Assembly (NCBI RefSeq): GCF_001571325.1
Contig: NZ_BCTO01000048.1
Location: 24,786 to 88,785 of the forward strand
Direction of reading: 5' to 3'
Source: Delftia tsuruhatensis NBRC 16741
GTDB lineage: Bacteria > Pseudomonadota > Gammaproteobacteria > Burkholderiales > Burkholderiaceae_C
DNA length: 64,000 nucleotides
Made by a program: the position numbers and the translations under genes. The notes beneath the pieces were generated by a model. The model worked only from the letters and a program-made list of their open reading frames with translations. It did not search any database and was not told where the DNA came from. Below, one piece after another: positions 8,143 through 16,989 of this stretch. Position 1 is the stretch's first letter, and every line of letters begins with the position of its first letter.

Positions 8143-8202
8143 GCCGCCGCTGTCCTGAACCTGGCGGGCGGGCTGCAGGCCTGCCCGCATTGCATCCGCC
8201 CC
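8143..8202 (+). other. prpC-acnD spacer with a GC hairpin
   Basis: Sixty bases separate the two genes. An inverted repeat GCGGGC (8164-8169) and GCCCGC (8183-8188) could fold as a hairpin in the mRNA. There is no T-run, so it is not a standard intrinsic terminator. It may tune relative expression or mRNA stability. Confidence 0.4.
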
Positions 8203-10830
8203 ATGAACAACGACCACAAGAAACCCCTGCCCGGCACCACGGTGCACTACATCGATGCCCGCGCCGCCGTCGATGCGCTCTCGCCCGGCGCCTGGGCACG
8301 CCTGCCCTACACCGCCCGCGTCCACGCCGAGAACCTCGTGCGCCGCGCCGATCCCGCGCAGCTGGACGGCTACCTGCTGCAGCTCATCGAGCGCCGGCGT
8401 GACATCGACTTTCCCTGGTACCCCGTGCGCGTGGTCTGCCACGACATCCTGGGCCAGACCGCCCTGGTGGACCTGGCCGGCCTGCGCGACGCCATCGCGG
8501 CCGAAGGCGGCGACCCGGCCCAGGTCAACCCCGTCGTGCCCGTGCAGCTCATCGTGGACCACTCGCTGGCCGTGGAGTGCGGCGGCTTCGATCCCGATGC
8601 CTTCGTGAAGAACCGGGCCATCGAGGACCGCCGCAACGAGGACCGCTTCCACTTCATCGAGTGGACAAAAAAAGCCTTCGCCAACGTGGATGTGATCCCC
8701 GCAGGGAACGGGATCATGCACCAGATCAATCTGGAGAAGATGTCCCCCGTGGTGACAGTGCAGGATGGCCTGGCCTTCCCGGATACCTGTGTCGGCACCG
8801 ACTCGCACACGCCCCATGTCGATGCCCTGGGCGTGATCGCCGTGGGCGTGGGCGGCCTTGAGGCCGAGAACGTCATGCTGGGCCGCGCCTCCTGGATGCG
8901 CATGCCCGAGATCGTGGGCGTGCGCCTCACGGGCCGGCGCCAGGGCGGCATCACCGCCACCGACATCGTGCTGGCCCTGACCGAATTCCTGCGCCAGCAA
9001 AAGGTGGTGGGCGCCTATGTGGAATTCTTTGGCGAGGGCGCCGACAGCCTGAGCATCGGCGACCGCGCCACCATCTCCAACATGTGCCCCGAATACGGCG
9101 CCACGGCGGCCATGTTCTCCATTGACGACCAGACCCTGGCCTACCTGCGCCTGACCGGCCGCGACGAGGCCCAGGTGCGCCTGGTCGAGGCCTATGCGCG
9201 CACCGCAGGTTTCTGGAGCGACAGCCTGGCCGATGCCCAGTACGAGCGCGTGCTGCAGTTCGACCTGTCCACCGTGGTGCGCAACATGGCCGGCCCCTCG
9301 AATCCGCACCGGCGCCTGCCCACCTCGGCCCTGGCCGAGCGCGGCATTGCCGATGCCGCAAAACTGCAGGCCGCCCGCGCCCAGGAGCGCCAGGGCCTGA
9401 TGCCCGATGGGGCCGTCATCATCGCGGCCATCACCAGCTGCACCAACACCAGCAACCCGCGCAACGTCATCGCCGCGGCGCTGCTGGCGCGCAATGCCAA
9501 TCGCCTGGGTCTGGCGCGCAAGCCCTGGGTCAAGTCCTCGCTGGCGCCGGGCTCCAAGGCCGTGGAGCTGTACCTGAAGGAGGCCGGGCTGCTCACCGAG
9601 CTGGAGCAACTGGGCTTTGGCATCGTCGCCTTTGCCTGCACCACCTGCAACGGCATGAGCGGCGCGCTGGACCCCAGGATCCAGCAGGAAATCGTCGAGC
9701 GCGACCTCTACGCCACGGCCGTGCTCTCGGGCAACCGCAACTTCGACGGGCGCATCCATCCGTATGCCAAACAGGCCTTCCTGGCCTCGCCGCCGCTGGT
9801 CGTGGCCTATGCGCTGGCGGGCACCATCCGCTTCGACATCGAGCAGGACGTGCTGGCTGTGGTGGGCGGCCGCGAGATCCGCCTCAAGGACCTGTGGCCC
9901 GCCGACGAGGAGATCGACGCCATCGTTGCCCAGGCCGTGCGCCCCGAGCAATTCCGCGCCGTCTACGAACCCATGTTCGCCATCCGCAAGGACGATGGAG
10001 ACCGGGCCCGGCCACAGTACGACTGGCGCCCCCAGTCCACCTACATCCGCCGCCCGCCCTACTGGGATACCGAAGGCGTGGGCGCGCTGGCGGCCTTCCC
10101 GCGCACGCTGCGCAACATGCGGCCGCTGGCGCTGCTGCCCGACAACATCACCACCGACCACCTGTCGCCCTCCAACGCCATCCTGGCCGACAGCGCGGCG
10201 GGCGAATACCTGGCGCGCATGGGCCTGCCCGAGGAAGACTTCAACTCCTACGCCACCCACCGCGGCGACCACCTCACCGCCATGCGCGCCACCTTCGCCA
10301 ACCCGCAGCTGGTCAATGAAATGGCCGTCATCGATGGCGTGCAGCACAAGGGCTCGCTGGCGCGCATCGAGCCCGAAGGCCGCGTGGTGCGCATGTGGGA
10401 GGCCATGGAAACCTACCTGAACCGCCGCCAGCCGCTGATCATCATCGCGGGCGCCGACTACGGCCAGGGCAGCTCGCGCGACTGGGCGGCCAAGGGAGTG
10501 CGGCTGGCCGGAGTCGAGGCCGTGGTGGCCGAAGGCTTCGAGCGCATCCACCGCACCAACCTCATCGGCATGGGCGTGCTGCCGCTGCAGTTCCTGCCGG
10601 GCACCGACCGCAAGACCCTGGCGCTGGACGGCACGGAGATCTATGGCGTGGAAGGCGAGCGCACGCCGGGCACCCAACTCACGCTGGTGATTGAACGCAG
10701 AGGCGGCCAGACGCTGCGCGTGCCCGTGACCTGCCGGCTGGACACGGCCGAGGAGGTATCGGTCTACGAGGCCGGCGGGGTGCTGCAGCGGTTTGCGCAG
10801 GACTTCCTGGCGCAGGCTCAGGCAGCCTGA
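8203..10830 (+). CDS. acnD: Fe/S-dependent 2-methylcitrate dehydratase AcnD
   Basis: Aconitase-family enzyme of the methylcitrate cycle that dehydrates 2-methylcitrate to a methylaconitate isomer, normally with PrpF. The 875 aa length and the overall sequence match AcnD. Cluster cysteines are C413 (ITSCTNTSNP), C479 and C482 (FACTTCNGMSG). The C-terminal swivel domain has GADYGQGSSRDWAAKG. It follows prpC after 60 bp. No prpF lies beside it: the next gene, metR, is convergent and overlaps its last 13 bp. A prpF elsewhere on the chromosome is expected if the cycle is complete. Confidence 0.93.
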   Translation: MNNDHKKPLPGTTVHYIDARAAVDALSPGAWARLPYTARVHAENLVRRADPAQLDGYLLQLIERRRDIDFPWYPVRVVCHDILGQTALVDLAGLRDAIAAEGGDPAQVNPVVPVQLIVDHSLAVECGGFDPDAFVKNRAIEDRRNEDRFHFIEWTKKAFANVDVIPAGNGIMHQINLEKMSPVVTVQDGLAFPDTCVGTDSHTPHVDALGVIAVGVGGLEAENVMLGRASWMRMPEIVGVRLTGRRQGGITATDIVLALTEFLRQQKVVGAYVEFFGEGADSLSIGDRATISNMCPEYGATAAMFSIDDQTLAYLRLTGRDEAQVRLVEAYARTAGFWSDSLADAQYERVLQFDLSTVVRNMAGPSNPHRRLPTSALAERGIADAAKLQAARAQERQGLMPDGAVIIAAITSCTNTSNPRNVIAAALLARNANRLGLARKPWVKSSLAPGSKAVELYLKEAGLLTELEQLGFGIVAFACTTCNGMSGALDPRIQQEIVERDLYATAVLSGNRNFDGRIHPYAKQAFLASPPLVVAYALAGTIRFDIEQDVLAVVGGREIRLKDLWPADEEIDAIVAQAVRPEQFRAVYEPMFAIRKDDGDRARPQYDWRPQSTYIRRPPYWDTEGVGALAAFPRTLRNMRPLALLPDNITTDHLSPSNAILADSAAGEYLARMGLPEEDFNSYATHRGDHLTAMRATFANPQLVNEMAVIDGVQHKGSLARIEPEGRVVRMWEAMETYLNRRQPLIIIAGADYGQGSSRDWAAKGVRLAGVEAVVAEGFERIHRTNLIGMGVLPLQFLPGTDRKTLALDGTEIYGVEGERTPGTQLTLVIERRGGQTLRVPVTCRLDTAEEVSVYEAGGVLQRFAQDFLAQAQAA

Positions 10831-11732
10831 GCAGGGGGGGCGCCAGCGGCCAGCGGCTGGCGCGCCAGCTCGATGAAGGCCTGCAGATAGTCGGTCTGCA
10901 GGTCCGCCACGCGCGCGCCCAGGAAGATCTGCTTGGCAATGCCCTTGGCGCCCAGGCGCACGGGAACCACGTCCAGCTTGCCCGCGTACTCCTGCACCAG
11001 CCAGCGCGGCAGGGCCGCCACGCCCCGGCCGCTGGCCACCATCTGCATCATGATGTCCGTGGTCTCTATGGCCTTCTGGCGGCGCGGCGTGATGCCTGCC
11101 GGCATGAGGAACTGGTTGTAGATGTCCAGCCGGTCCATGGGAACGGGATAGGTGATCAGCACCTCGGGCGCGAGCTGGGCGGCCTCCACGAAATCGGCCC
11201 CTGCCAGCGCATGCGCGCTGGAGACCACCAGCACCTGCTCGTAGTCGAACACAGGCACGAACTCCAGGCCCGCCTTGAACAGCGGATCGGGCGTGACCAG
11301 CAGGTCGATCTCGTAGCCGAACAGGGCGCCGATGCCGCCGAACTGGAATTTCTGCTTCACATCCACATCCACATCGGGCCAGCTCGCCAGATAGGGCGCG
11401 ACGATCTTGAGCAGCCACTGGTAGCAGGGATGGCACTCCATGCCGATGCGCAGCGCGCCGCGCTCGCCCTGGGCGAACTGGCGCAGCCGCTCCTCGGCCA
11501 GGTCCAGCTGGGGCAGCACGCGCTGGGCCACGGCCAGCAGGTACTGGCCGGCCTGCGTCAGGCGCAGGCTGCGGCCTTCGCGCAGCCAGATGTCCGTGCC
11601 CAGCTGCTGCTCCAGCTTCTTCATGCTGTGGCTCAGCGCCGACTGCGTCACGCACAGCACGCCGGCCGCCGCCGTCAGCGAGCCCTGTTTTTCGACTTCA
11701 CGGACGATGGCGAGGTGGGTGCGTTCCAACAT
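10818..11732 (-). CDS. metR: LysR-family regulator MetR
   Basis: Activator of methionine biosynthesis genes that uses homocysteine as co-effector. The 304 aa protein follows E. coli MetR along its length: HTH with SLTAAAGVLCVTQSALSHSM, then LRIGMECHPCYQWL, which matches the LRIAIECHSCIQWL of E. coli MetR, FDYEQVLV, LITYPVPMDRLDIYNQFL and GRGVAALPRWLV. The ATG at 11732 is standard for the family. Its 3' end overlaps acnD by 13 bp. No metE or metH gene is adjacent; the divergent neighbour on the left side of the promoter is a tetR. Likely autoregulated through the sites upstream. Confidence 0.9.
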   Translation of the reverse strand: MLERTHLAIVREVEKQGSLTAAAGVLCVTQSALSHSMKKLEQQLGTDIWLREGRSLRLTQAGQYLLAVAQRVLPQLDLAEERLRQFAQGERGALRIGMECHPCYQWLLKIVAPYLASWPDVDVDVKQKFQFGGIGALFGYEIDLLVTPDPLFKAGLEFVPVFDYEQVLVVSSAHALAGADFVEAAQLAPEVLITYPVPMDRLDIYNQFLMPAGITPRRQKAIETTDIMMQMVASGRGVAALPRWLVQEYAGKLDVVPVRLGAKGIAKQIFLGARVADLQTDYLQAFIELARQPLAAGAPPAQAA

Positions 11733-11737
11733 TTTGG

Positions 11738-11781
11738 TGAGAAAAATTCATGGATTTTTGAACTAGAAAAATTTTAGTTCA
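11738..11781. promoter_or_regulatory. Putative MetR-binding sites upstream of metR
   Basis: TGAGAAAAATTCA at 11738-11750 matches the MetR consensus TGAA-N5-TTCA at all but one position. Just beyond, TGAACTA (11759-11765) and TAGTTCA (11775-11781) form an inverted repeat with a 9-bp AT-rich spacer. Both lie within 50 bp of the metR start codon in an AT-rich island, so autoregulation of metR is likely. Confidence 0.6.
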
Positions 11782-11874
11782 TTGATGCGAATCCATTCCA
11801 TGGCTGCCTTCATCGATTGAAAGCAGTGCATGACCATCATTCATCACCTCGGTTTCCCATCGGCGCCCGGCGTG

Positions 11875-12441
11875 CTACGCAGCCGGTGCGCCGGGCTGCA
11901 GGGCGCCGTGCAGGAAGGCCTGCTCCATCACGGCCGCCACGCTGGCCCGCGCAACACGGCCGCGCCGCTCCGCATCCAGCAGGCCCACGGCCATGGAAAG
12001 CCACAGCTCGGTCATCGCCGCGGCCGTGATGTCGATGCGGAACACGCCGGCCTGCTGGCCGCGCAGGAAAAAGGCATCCATGGCTGCCACCCATTCGCTC
12101 TCTATCTGGCCGACCACCGAGATGTCGGAGCGCCAGAAATACATCAGGAACAGCAGCAGCGTCTGGTGGTCCTGGCAGTGGGCGGTGAGGCGGCGCAGCG
12201 CCTCCAGCGGCGCGTGGCGCTCCAGCTCGGCCGCGCGCATGGCGCGCGACAGCGTGTCGGCCGCATGCCCTATGAGCCGGTCTATGAGCTGGTCGCGCGT
12301 GGGGCAGAAGCGGTAGAGCGTGGCCTTGCTGATGCCGATGGCGCGTGCCAGCTCCTGCAGATTGGCCTTGGGATCGTCCAGCAGCGCCAGTGCCAGTGCG
12401 CCCAGCAGCTTGCCTTCGTCCTCTTGCTTGGTGCTCGTCAT
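11875..12441 (-). CDS. TetR/AcrR-family repressor of the adjacent RND pump
   Basis: A 188 aa regulator. The N-terminal HTH is LQELARAIGISKATLYRFCP at about residues 28-47, followed by RDQLIDRLI; the rest is an all-helical ligand-binding domain. It is divergent from the RND operon starting at 12579, and a 12-bp-arm inverted repeat sits between them, the usual layout for a local TetR repressor of an efflux pump. Ligand unknown. The start at 12441 gives a normal TetR N-terminus (MTSTKQEDEG). Confidence 0.88.
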   Translation of the reverse strand: MTSTKQEDEGKLLGALALALLDDPKANLQELARAIGISKATLYRFCPTRDQLIDRLIGHAADTLSRAMRAAELERHAPLEALRRLTAHCQDHQTLLLFLMYFWRSDISVVGQIESEWVAAMDAFFLRGQQAGVFRIDITAAAMTELWLSMAVGLLDAERRGRVARASVAAVMEQAFLHGALQPGAPAA

Positions 12442-12494
12442 CGCTTGTCATGCCTCCTTGGAAAGTGCGGGGATTTTATCTGTTGATGTTTTAA

Positions 12495-12530
12495 AGAATC
12501 AAATGAATCGATGTTGACTCATTTGATTCT
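12495..12530. promoter_or_regulatory. Inverted-repeat operator between tetR and the RND operon
   Basis: Perfect inverted repeat: AGAATCAAATGA at 12495-12506 and TCATTTGATTCT at 12519-12530, with a 12-bp spacer (ATCGATGTTGAC). It stands about 50 bp before the adaptor gene and 54 bp before tetR, in an AT-rich patch likely to hold both promoters. This is the best candidate for the TetR binding site. Confidence 0.75.
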
Positions 12531-12578
12531 GATATGTACCATCGCGGCCTTCGTATCGAACTCAATCAGGTTGTGAAC

Positions 12579-13808
12579 ATGAGCATGCGTCTGAACAAGC
12601 GACGTGGCCTGCCGCTGGCGGCCCTGGTGCTGGCCGCCCTGGCCGCCCTGGCAGCGGGCTGCGGCCGCAACGAGGCTCCGGCCGCAGCGGGTGACGCGCT
12701 GCCCGTGGTGCAGGCCGTCACCGTGCAGCCCGCGCCGCTGGCCCTGTCCAGCGAGCTGCCGGGCCGTATCGAGCCCGTGCGCGTGGCCGAGGTGCGTGCG
12801 CGGGTGGCCGGCATCGTGCTGCGCCGCCATTTCGAGGAAGGCGCCGACGTCCGGGCCGGCCAGGTGCTGTTCCAGATCGACCCGGCGCCCCTGCGCGCCG
12901 CCCTGTCCCGCGCCCAGGGCCAGCTGGCCAGCGCCGAAGCGGTCCTGATCGAAGCGCGTGCCGTGGTCGGCCGCAACGCGCCGCTGGTGGCCCAGGAGGC
13001 GGTCAGCCGCCAGGACTTCGAAGCCATGCAGGCCCGCCTGCAGGCGGCCCAGGCCGCGCGGCAGTCCGCCCAGGCCGAGGTGCAGGCGGCCGCCCTGAAC
13101 CTGGAATACGCCACGGTCAGGGCGCCTATCGCTGGCCGCATCGGCCGTGCGCTGGTCACCGAGGGCGCCCTGGTGGGCCAGGGCGAGGCCACGCCCATGG
13201 CGCTGGTCCAGCAGCTCGACCCGGTCTATGCCGACTTCCAGCAGCCCGTGGCCGAAGCCCAGCGCCTGCGCGCGGCCCTGGCCGAGGGCCGCCTGGCACA
13301 GACGGAGGGCAAGGACGGCACGCCGGTCTCCCTGAAGGTGGATGGCACGGGCCTGCAGCGCACGGGGCAACTGCTGTTCTCGGATGTGACGGTGGACCGC
13401 GGCACCGGCCAGATGGCGCTGCGCGGGCGCTTCGACAACCGCGACGGCATGCTGCTGCCCGGCATGTATGTGCGCGTGACCGTGGGCCAGGGCGTGGACC
13501 CTGCCGCCATCCTGGTGCCGCAGCGGGCCGTGCAGCGCAGCACCGACGGGCAGGCCCACGTGCTGGTGGTGGATGGCCAGGACACGCTGCAGATGCGCCC
13601 CGTGCAGACCGCGGCCATGCATGGCGCGCAGTGGCAGATCAGCGCAGGCCTCAAGGCCGGCGAGCGCGTGGTGGTGGGCCGCATGGCAGGCCTGCAGCCC
13701 GGGGCGCGGGTTCAGGTCACGGCCCTTTCCGATGCCGCGGCCTCCCCTACGGCGGGGCTGTCCGGCACCTTCAGCGCCTCCGGCAGCTCCGCCACGTCCA
13801 GCGACTGA
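12579..13808 (+). CDS. RND efflux periplasmic adaptor lipoprotein (MexA/AcrA type)
   Basis: Membrane-fusion protein linking the RND pump to the outer-membrane channel. From ATG 12579 it is 409 aa: a basic N-terminus, a hydrophobic core and lipobox LAAGC with the lipidated Cys at 28. Then come the barrel-sandwich half (RVAEVRARVAGIVLRRHFEEGADVRAGQ, beginning RVAEVRARVAG), a coiled-coil rich in Ala/Gln, LEYATVRAPIAGRIGRALV and a C-terminal membrane-proximal domain. An in-frame ATG at 12534 exists, but it lies next to the operator and would bury the signal peptide, so 12579 is preferred. It precedes the pump gene by 26 bp. Confidence 0.93.
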   Translation: MSMRLNKRRGLPLAALVLAALAALAAGCGRNEAPAAAGDALPVVQAVTVQPAPLALSSELPGRIEPVRVAEVRARVAGIVLRRHFEEGADVRAGQVLFQIDPAPLRAALSRAQGQLASAEAVLIEARAVVGRNAPLVAQEAVSRQDFEAMQARLQAAQAARQSAQAEVQAAALNLEYATVRAPIAGRIGRALVTEGALVGQGEATPMALVQQLDPVYADFQQPVAEAQRLRAALAEGRLAQTEGKDGTPVSLKVDGTGLQRTGQLLFSDVTVDRGTGQMALRGRFDNRDGMLLPGMYVRVTVGQGVDPAAILVPQRAVQRSTDGQAHVLVVDGQDTLQMRPVQTAAMHGAQWQISAGLKAGERVVVGRMAGLQPGARVQVTALSDAAASPTAGLSGTFSASGSSATSSD

Positions 13809-13834
13809 GCCGGCGCCTGCCCAAGGAATAGACC

Positions 13835-16800
13835 ATGTCCAAGTTCTTCATCAACCGCCCCAACTTCGCCTGGGTGGTGGCCATCTTCATCATGCTCGCC
13901 GGGCTGCTGGCCATACCGGCGCTGCCCGTCTCCCAGTTTCCCAACGTGGCGCCGCCGCAGATCTCGATCACCGCCAACTACCCGGGCGCCTCCGCCACCA
14001 CGGTGATGGAGTCGGTGACCAGCGTCATCGAGGAGGAGCTCAACGGCACCAAGGGGCTGCTGTACTTCGACTCATCCAGCGGCTCCACGGGCCTGGCCGA
14101 GATCACGGCCACCTTCGCCCCGGGCACCGAGCCCGCGCTGGCCCAGGTGGAGGTGCAAAACCGCATCAAGAAGGCCGAGGCGCGCCTGCCCGCGTCCGTG
14201 ATGCAGATGGGCCTGCAGGTCGAGCAGGCCAGCGCCAACTTCCTGATGATCTACTCGCTGACCTACAAGGACGGCAGCGGCAGCAACAGCGAGGTGGCCC
14301 TGTCCGACTACGCCGTGCGCAACATCAACAACGAGATCCGCCGCGTGCCCGGCGTGGGCAAGGTGCAGTTCTTCGCGGCCGATGTGGCCATGCGCGTGTG
14401 GGTCGATCCGAACAAGCTGCTGGGCTACGGCCTGTCGGTGGCGGACGTGAACGCGGCCATCGCCGCCCAGAACGCGCAGGTGCCGGCCGGCAGCTTTGGC
14501 GCCTCGCCCGCAGGGCCCGGCCAGGAGCTGAGCGCCACCATTGCCGTCAAGGGCACGCTGGCCTCGCCCGAGGAGTTCGGCCAGATCGTGCTGCGTGCCA
14601 GGGCCGATGGCTCGGCCGTGCGCCTGGCCGATGTGGCGCGGCTGGAGGTCGGCCAGCTGGACTACAGCTTTTCCTCGCGCGAGGACGGCCGCCAGGGCGT
14701 GGCCGCCGCCGTGCAGCTGGCGCCCGGCGCCAACGCCATGCAGACCGCCAAGGCCGTCAAGGCGCGCCTGGCCGAGCTGTCGCAGAACTTCCCCGCCGGT
14801 ATCCAGTACGCCGTGCCCTATGACACCTCGCGCTTCGTGGAAGTGGCCATCGGCAAGGTCATCCAGACCCTGGTGGAGGCCGTGGCGCTGGTGTTCCTGG
14901 TGATGTGGCTGTTCCTGCAGAACCTGCGCTACACGCTGATTCCCACCATCGTCGTGCCCGTGTGCCTGGCCGGCACCCTGGGCGTGATGTATGCGCTGGG
15001 CTTTTCGGTGAACATGATGACCATGTTCGGCATGGTGCTGGCCATCGGCATCCTGGTGGACGACGCCATCGTGGTGGTGGAGAACGTGGAGCGCCTCATG
15101 GCCGAGGAGGGGCTGTCGCCGCTGGCGGCCACGGTCAAGGCCATGCAGCAGGTCTCGGGCGCCATCGTCGGCATCACCCTGGTGCTGGTGGCCGTGTTCC
15201 TGCCGCTGGCCTTCATGAGCGGCTCGGTGGGCGTGATCTACCGGCAGTTCTCGCTGTCGCTGGCCGTGTCCATCCTGTTCTCGGGCCTGCTGGCGCTGAC
15301 CTTCACGCCGGCGCTGTGCGCCACGCTGCTCAAGCCCGTTGCCAAGGGCCACCACGCCGAGCGCAAGGGCTTCTTCGGCTGGTTCAACCGCCGCTTCGCG
15401 GCGCTGACCGAGCGCTTCGACCTGCTCAACCAGCGGCTGGTGCGCCGCGCCGGGCGCTGCATGCTGGTGTATGCCGCCATCGTGGCCGGGCTGGGCGTGG
15501 CGTACACGCGCATGCCCGAATCCTTCGTGCCCTACGAGGACATGGGCTACTACATCGTCGGCGTGCAGCTGCCGCCGGGCGCCACCACGGAGCGCACCAA
15601 GGCCATGGTCAAGGACATGGAGGACTACATCCAGGGCCGCCCCGCCACGGCCCAGGCCGAGTTCCTGATGGGCTACAGCTTCTCGGGCATGGGGCATAAC
15701 GCGGCCCTGGCCTTCGTCACGCTCAAGGACTGGTCGGTGCGCGGCGCCGGGCAGGCGTCGTGGGACGAGGTGCAGGCCTTCAACCAGCGCTTTGCCAGCC
15801 TGTCCGACGGCACCGTCATGGCCGTGGACCCGCCGCCCATCGACGGCCTGGGCAACTCCGGCGGCTTTGCGCTGCGCCTGCAGGACCGCGCCAGCCTGGG
15901 CCGCGAGGCGCTGATCGCCGCGCGCGACCAGCTGCTGGCCAAGGCCAATGCCTCGCCCATCATTGCCTACGCCATGATGGAAAACCTGGAGGATGCGCCC
16001 CAGCTGCGGCTGGACATCGACCGGCGCAAGGCGCAGGCCCAGGGCGTGGATTTCAGCGCCATCAACACGGCCCTGTCCACCGCCTACGGCTCGGCCGTGA
16101 TCAACGAGTTCCCCAACGCGGGCCGCCTGCAGCGCGTGGTGGTGCAGGCCGATGCCCAGGCCCGCGCGCGGCCCGAGGACATCCTGCGCCTGCACGTGCC
16201 CAACGCCGGCGGGCAGCAGGTGCCGCTGTCGGCCTTTGCCACGGTGCGCTGGGAAAGCGGGCCGGTGCAGATCTCGCGCTACAACGGCTATCCGGCCTTC
16301 CGCATCTCGGGCGACGCCAGGCCCGGCCACACCACGGGCGAGGCCATGGCCGAGCTGGAACGCATCATGGCCGAGATGCCGCGCGGCATCGGCTACGAGT
16401 GGACGGCCCTGTCCTTCCAGGAGAAAGCCGCCGGTGCCCAGGCGCCCAAGCTGTTCGCGCTGGCCATCGTGGTGGTGTTCCTGCTGCTGGTGGCCCTGTA
16501 CGAGAGCTGGAGCATTCCCGCCGCCGTGATGCTGATCGTGCCCATCGGCGCGCTGGGATCGGTGCTGGCCACCTCGGCCGTGGGCCTGTCCAACGACGTG
16601 TACTTCAAGGTGGGCCTGATCACCATCATCGGCCTGGCGGCCAAGAACGCCATCCTGATCGTGGAGTTCGCCAGGGACCTGCATGCGCAGGGGCACAGCC
16701 TGGCGCAGGCCGCGCTGCAGGCGGCGCGGCTGCGCTTTCGGCCCATCGTCATGACCTCGCTGGCCTTTATCCTGGGCGTGGTGCCGCTGGCGCTGGCCTC

Positions 16801-16984
16801 GGGCGCGGGCGCCTCCAGCCAGGCCGCCATCGGCTTCGGCGTGATCGGCGGCATGCTGTCGGCCACGCTGCTGGGGGTGGTCTTCGTTCCCGTCTTCTTC
16901 GTCTGGGTGCTGTCCCTGTTCCGGCGCAAGGCGCCGGCCGGCACCCCGCCTGCCCTGCAGGCCCCGGCAACCCCCATCGAGTAA
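13835..16984 (+). CDS. RND multidrug efflux pump, inner-membrane permease (HAE1, AcrB/MexB type)
   Basis: A 1049 aa proton-drug antiporter of the AcrB class. It starts MSKFFINRPNFAWVVAIFIM, the usual short cytoplasmic helix and TM1. Proton-relay residues are present: the Asp-Asp pair at about 409-410 (GILVDDAIVVVENV) in TM4 and the Lys in GLAAKNAILIVEFA in TM10. Both large periplasmic loops are full length, and MFGMVLAIGIL and SGSVGVIYRQFS are typical. It sits between adaptor and outer-membrane genes, so the tripartite pump is complete. Substrates cannot be read from the sequence. Confidence 0.96.
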   Translation: MSKFFINRPNFAWVVAIFIMLAGLLAIPALPVSQFPNVAPPQISITANYPGASATTVMESVTSVIEEELNGTKGLLYFDSSSGSTGLAEITATFAPGTEPALAQVEVQNRIKKAEARLPASVMQMGLQVEQASANFLMIYSLTYKDGSGSNSEVALSDYAVRNINNEIRRVPGVGKVQFFAADVAMRVWVDPNKLLGYGLSVADVNAAIAAQNAQVPAGSFGASPAGPGQELSATIAVKGTLASPEEFGQIVLRARADGSAVRLADVARLEVGQLDYSFSSREDGRQGVAAAVQLAPGANAMQTAKAVKARLAELSQNFPAGIQYAVPYDTSRFVEVAIGKVIQTLVEAVALVFLVMWLFLQNLRYTLIPTIVVPVCLAGTLGVMYALGFSVNMMTMFGMVLAIGILVDDAIVVVENVERLMAEEGLSPLAATVKAMQQVSGAIVGITLVLVAVFLPLAFMSGSVGVIYRQFSLSLAVSILFSGLLALTFTPALCATLLKPVAKGHHAERKGFFGWFNRRFAALTERFDLLNQRLVRRAGRCMLVYAAIVAGLGVAYTRMPESFVPYEDMGYYIVGVQLPPGATTERTKAMVKDMEDYIQGRPATAQAEFLMGYSFSGMGHNAALAFVTLKDWSVRGAGQASWDEVQAFNQRFASLSDGTVMAVDPPPIDGLGNSGGFALRLQDRASLGREALIAARDQLLAKANASPIIAYAMMENLEDAPQLRLDIDRRKAQAQGVDFSAINTALSTAYGSAVINEFPNAGRLQRVVVQADAQARARPEDILRLHVPNAGGQQVPLSAFATVRWESGPVQISRYNGYPAFRISGDARPGHTTGEAMAELERIMAEMPRGIGYEWTALSFQEKAAGAQAPKLFALAIVVVFLLLVALYESWSIPAAVMLIVPIGALGSVLATSAVGLSNDVYFKVGLITIIGLAAKNAILIVEFARDLHAQGHSLAQAALQAARLRFRPIVMTSLAFILGVVPLALASGAGASSQAAIGFGVIGGMLSATLLGVVFVPVFFVWVLSLFRRKAPAGTPPALQAPATPIE

Positions 16985-16989
16985 GCGCC

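Noticed and set aside
8164..8188. GC hairpin between prpC and acnD as an intrinsic terminator
   Set aside because: No T-run follows it and the genes belong to one pathway, so it is listed only as a spacer hairpin.
6997..11655. A 1552-codon open frame on the minus strand opposite prpC and acnD
   Set aside because: It is antisense to two clear genes, rich in His, Gln, Gly and Arg, with no domain or ribosome-binding site. It follows from codon bias at high GC.
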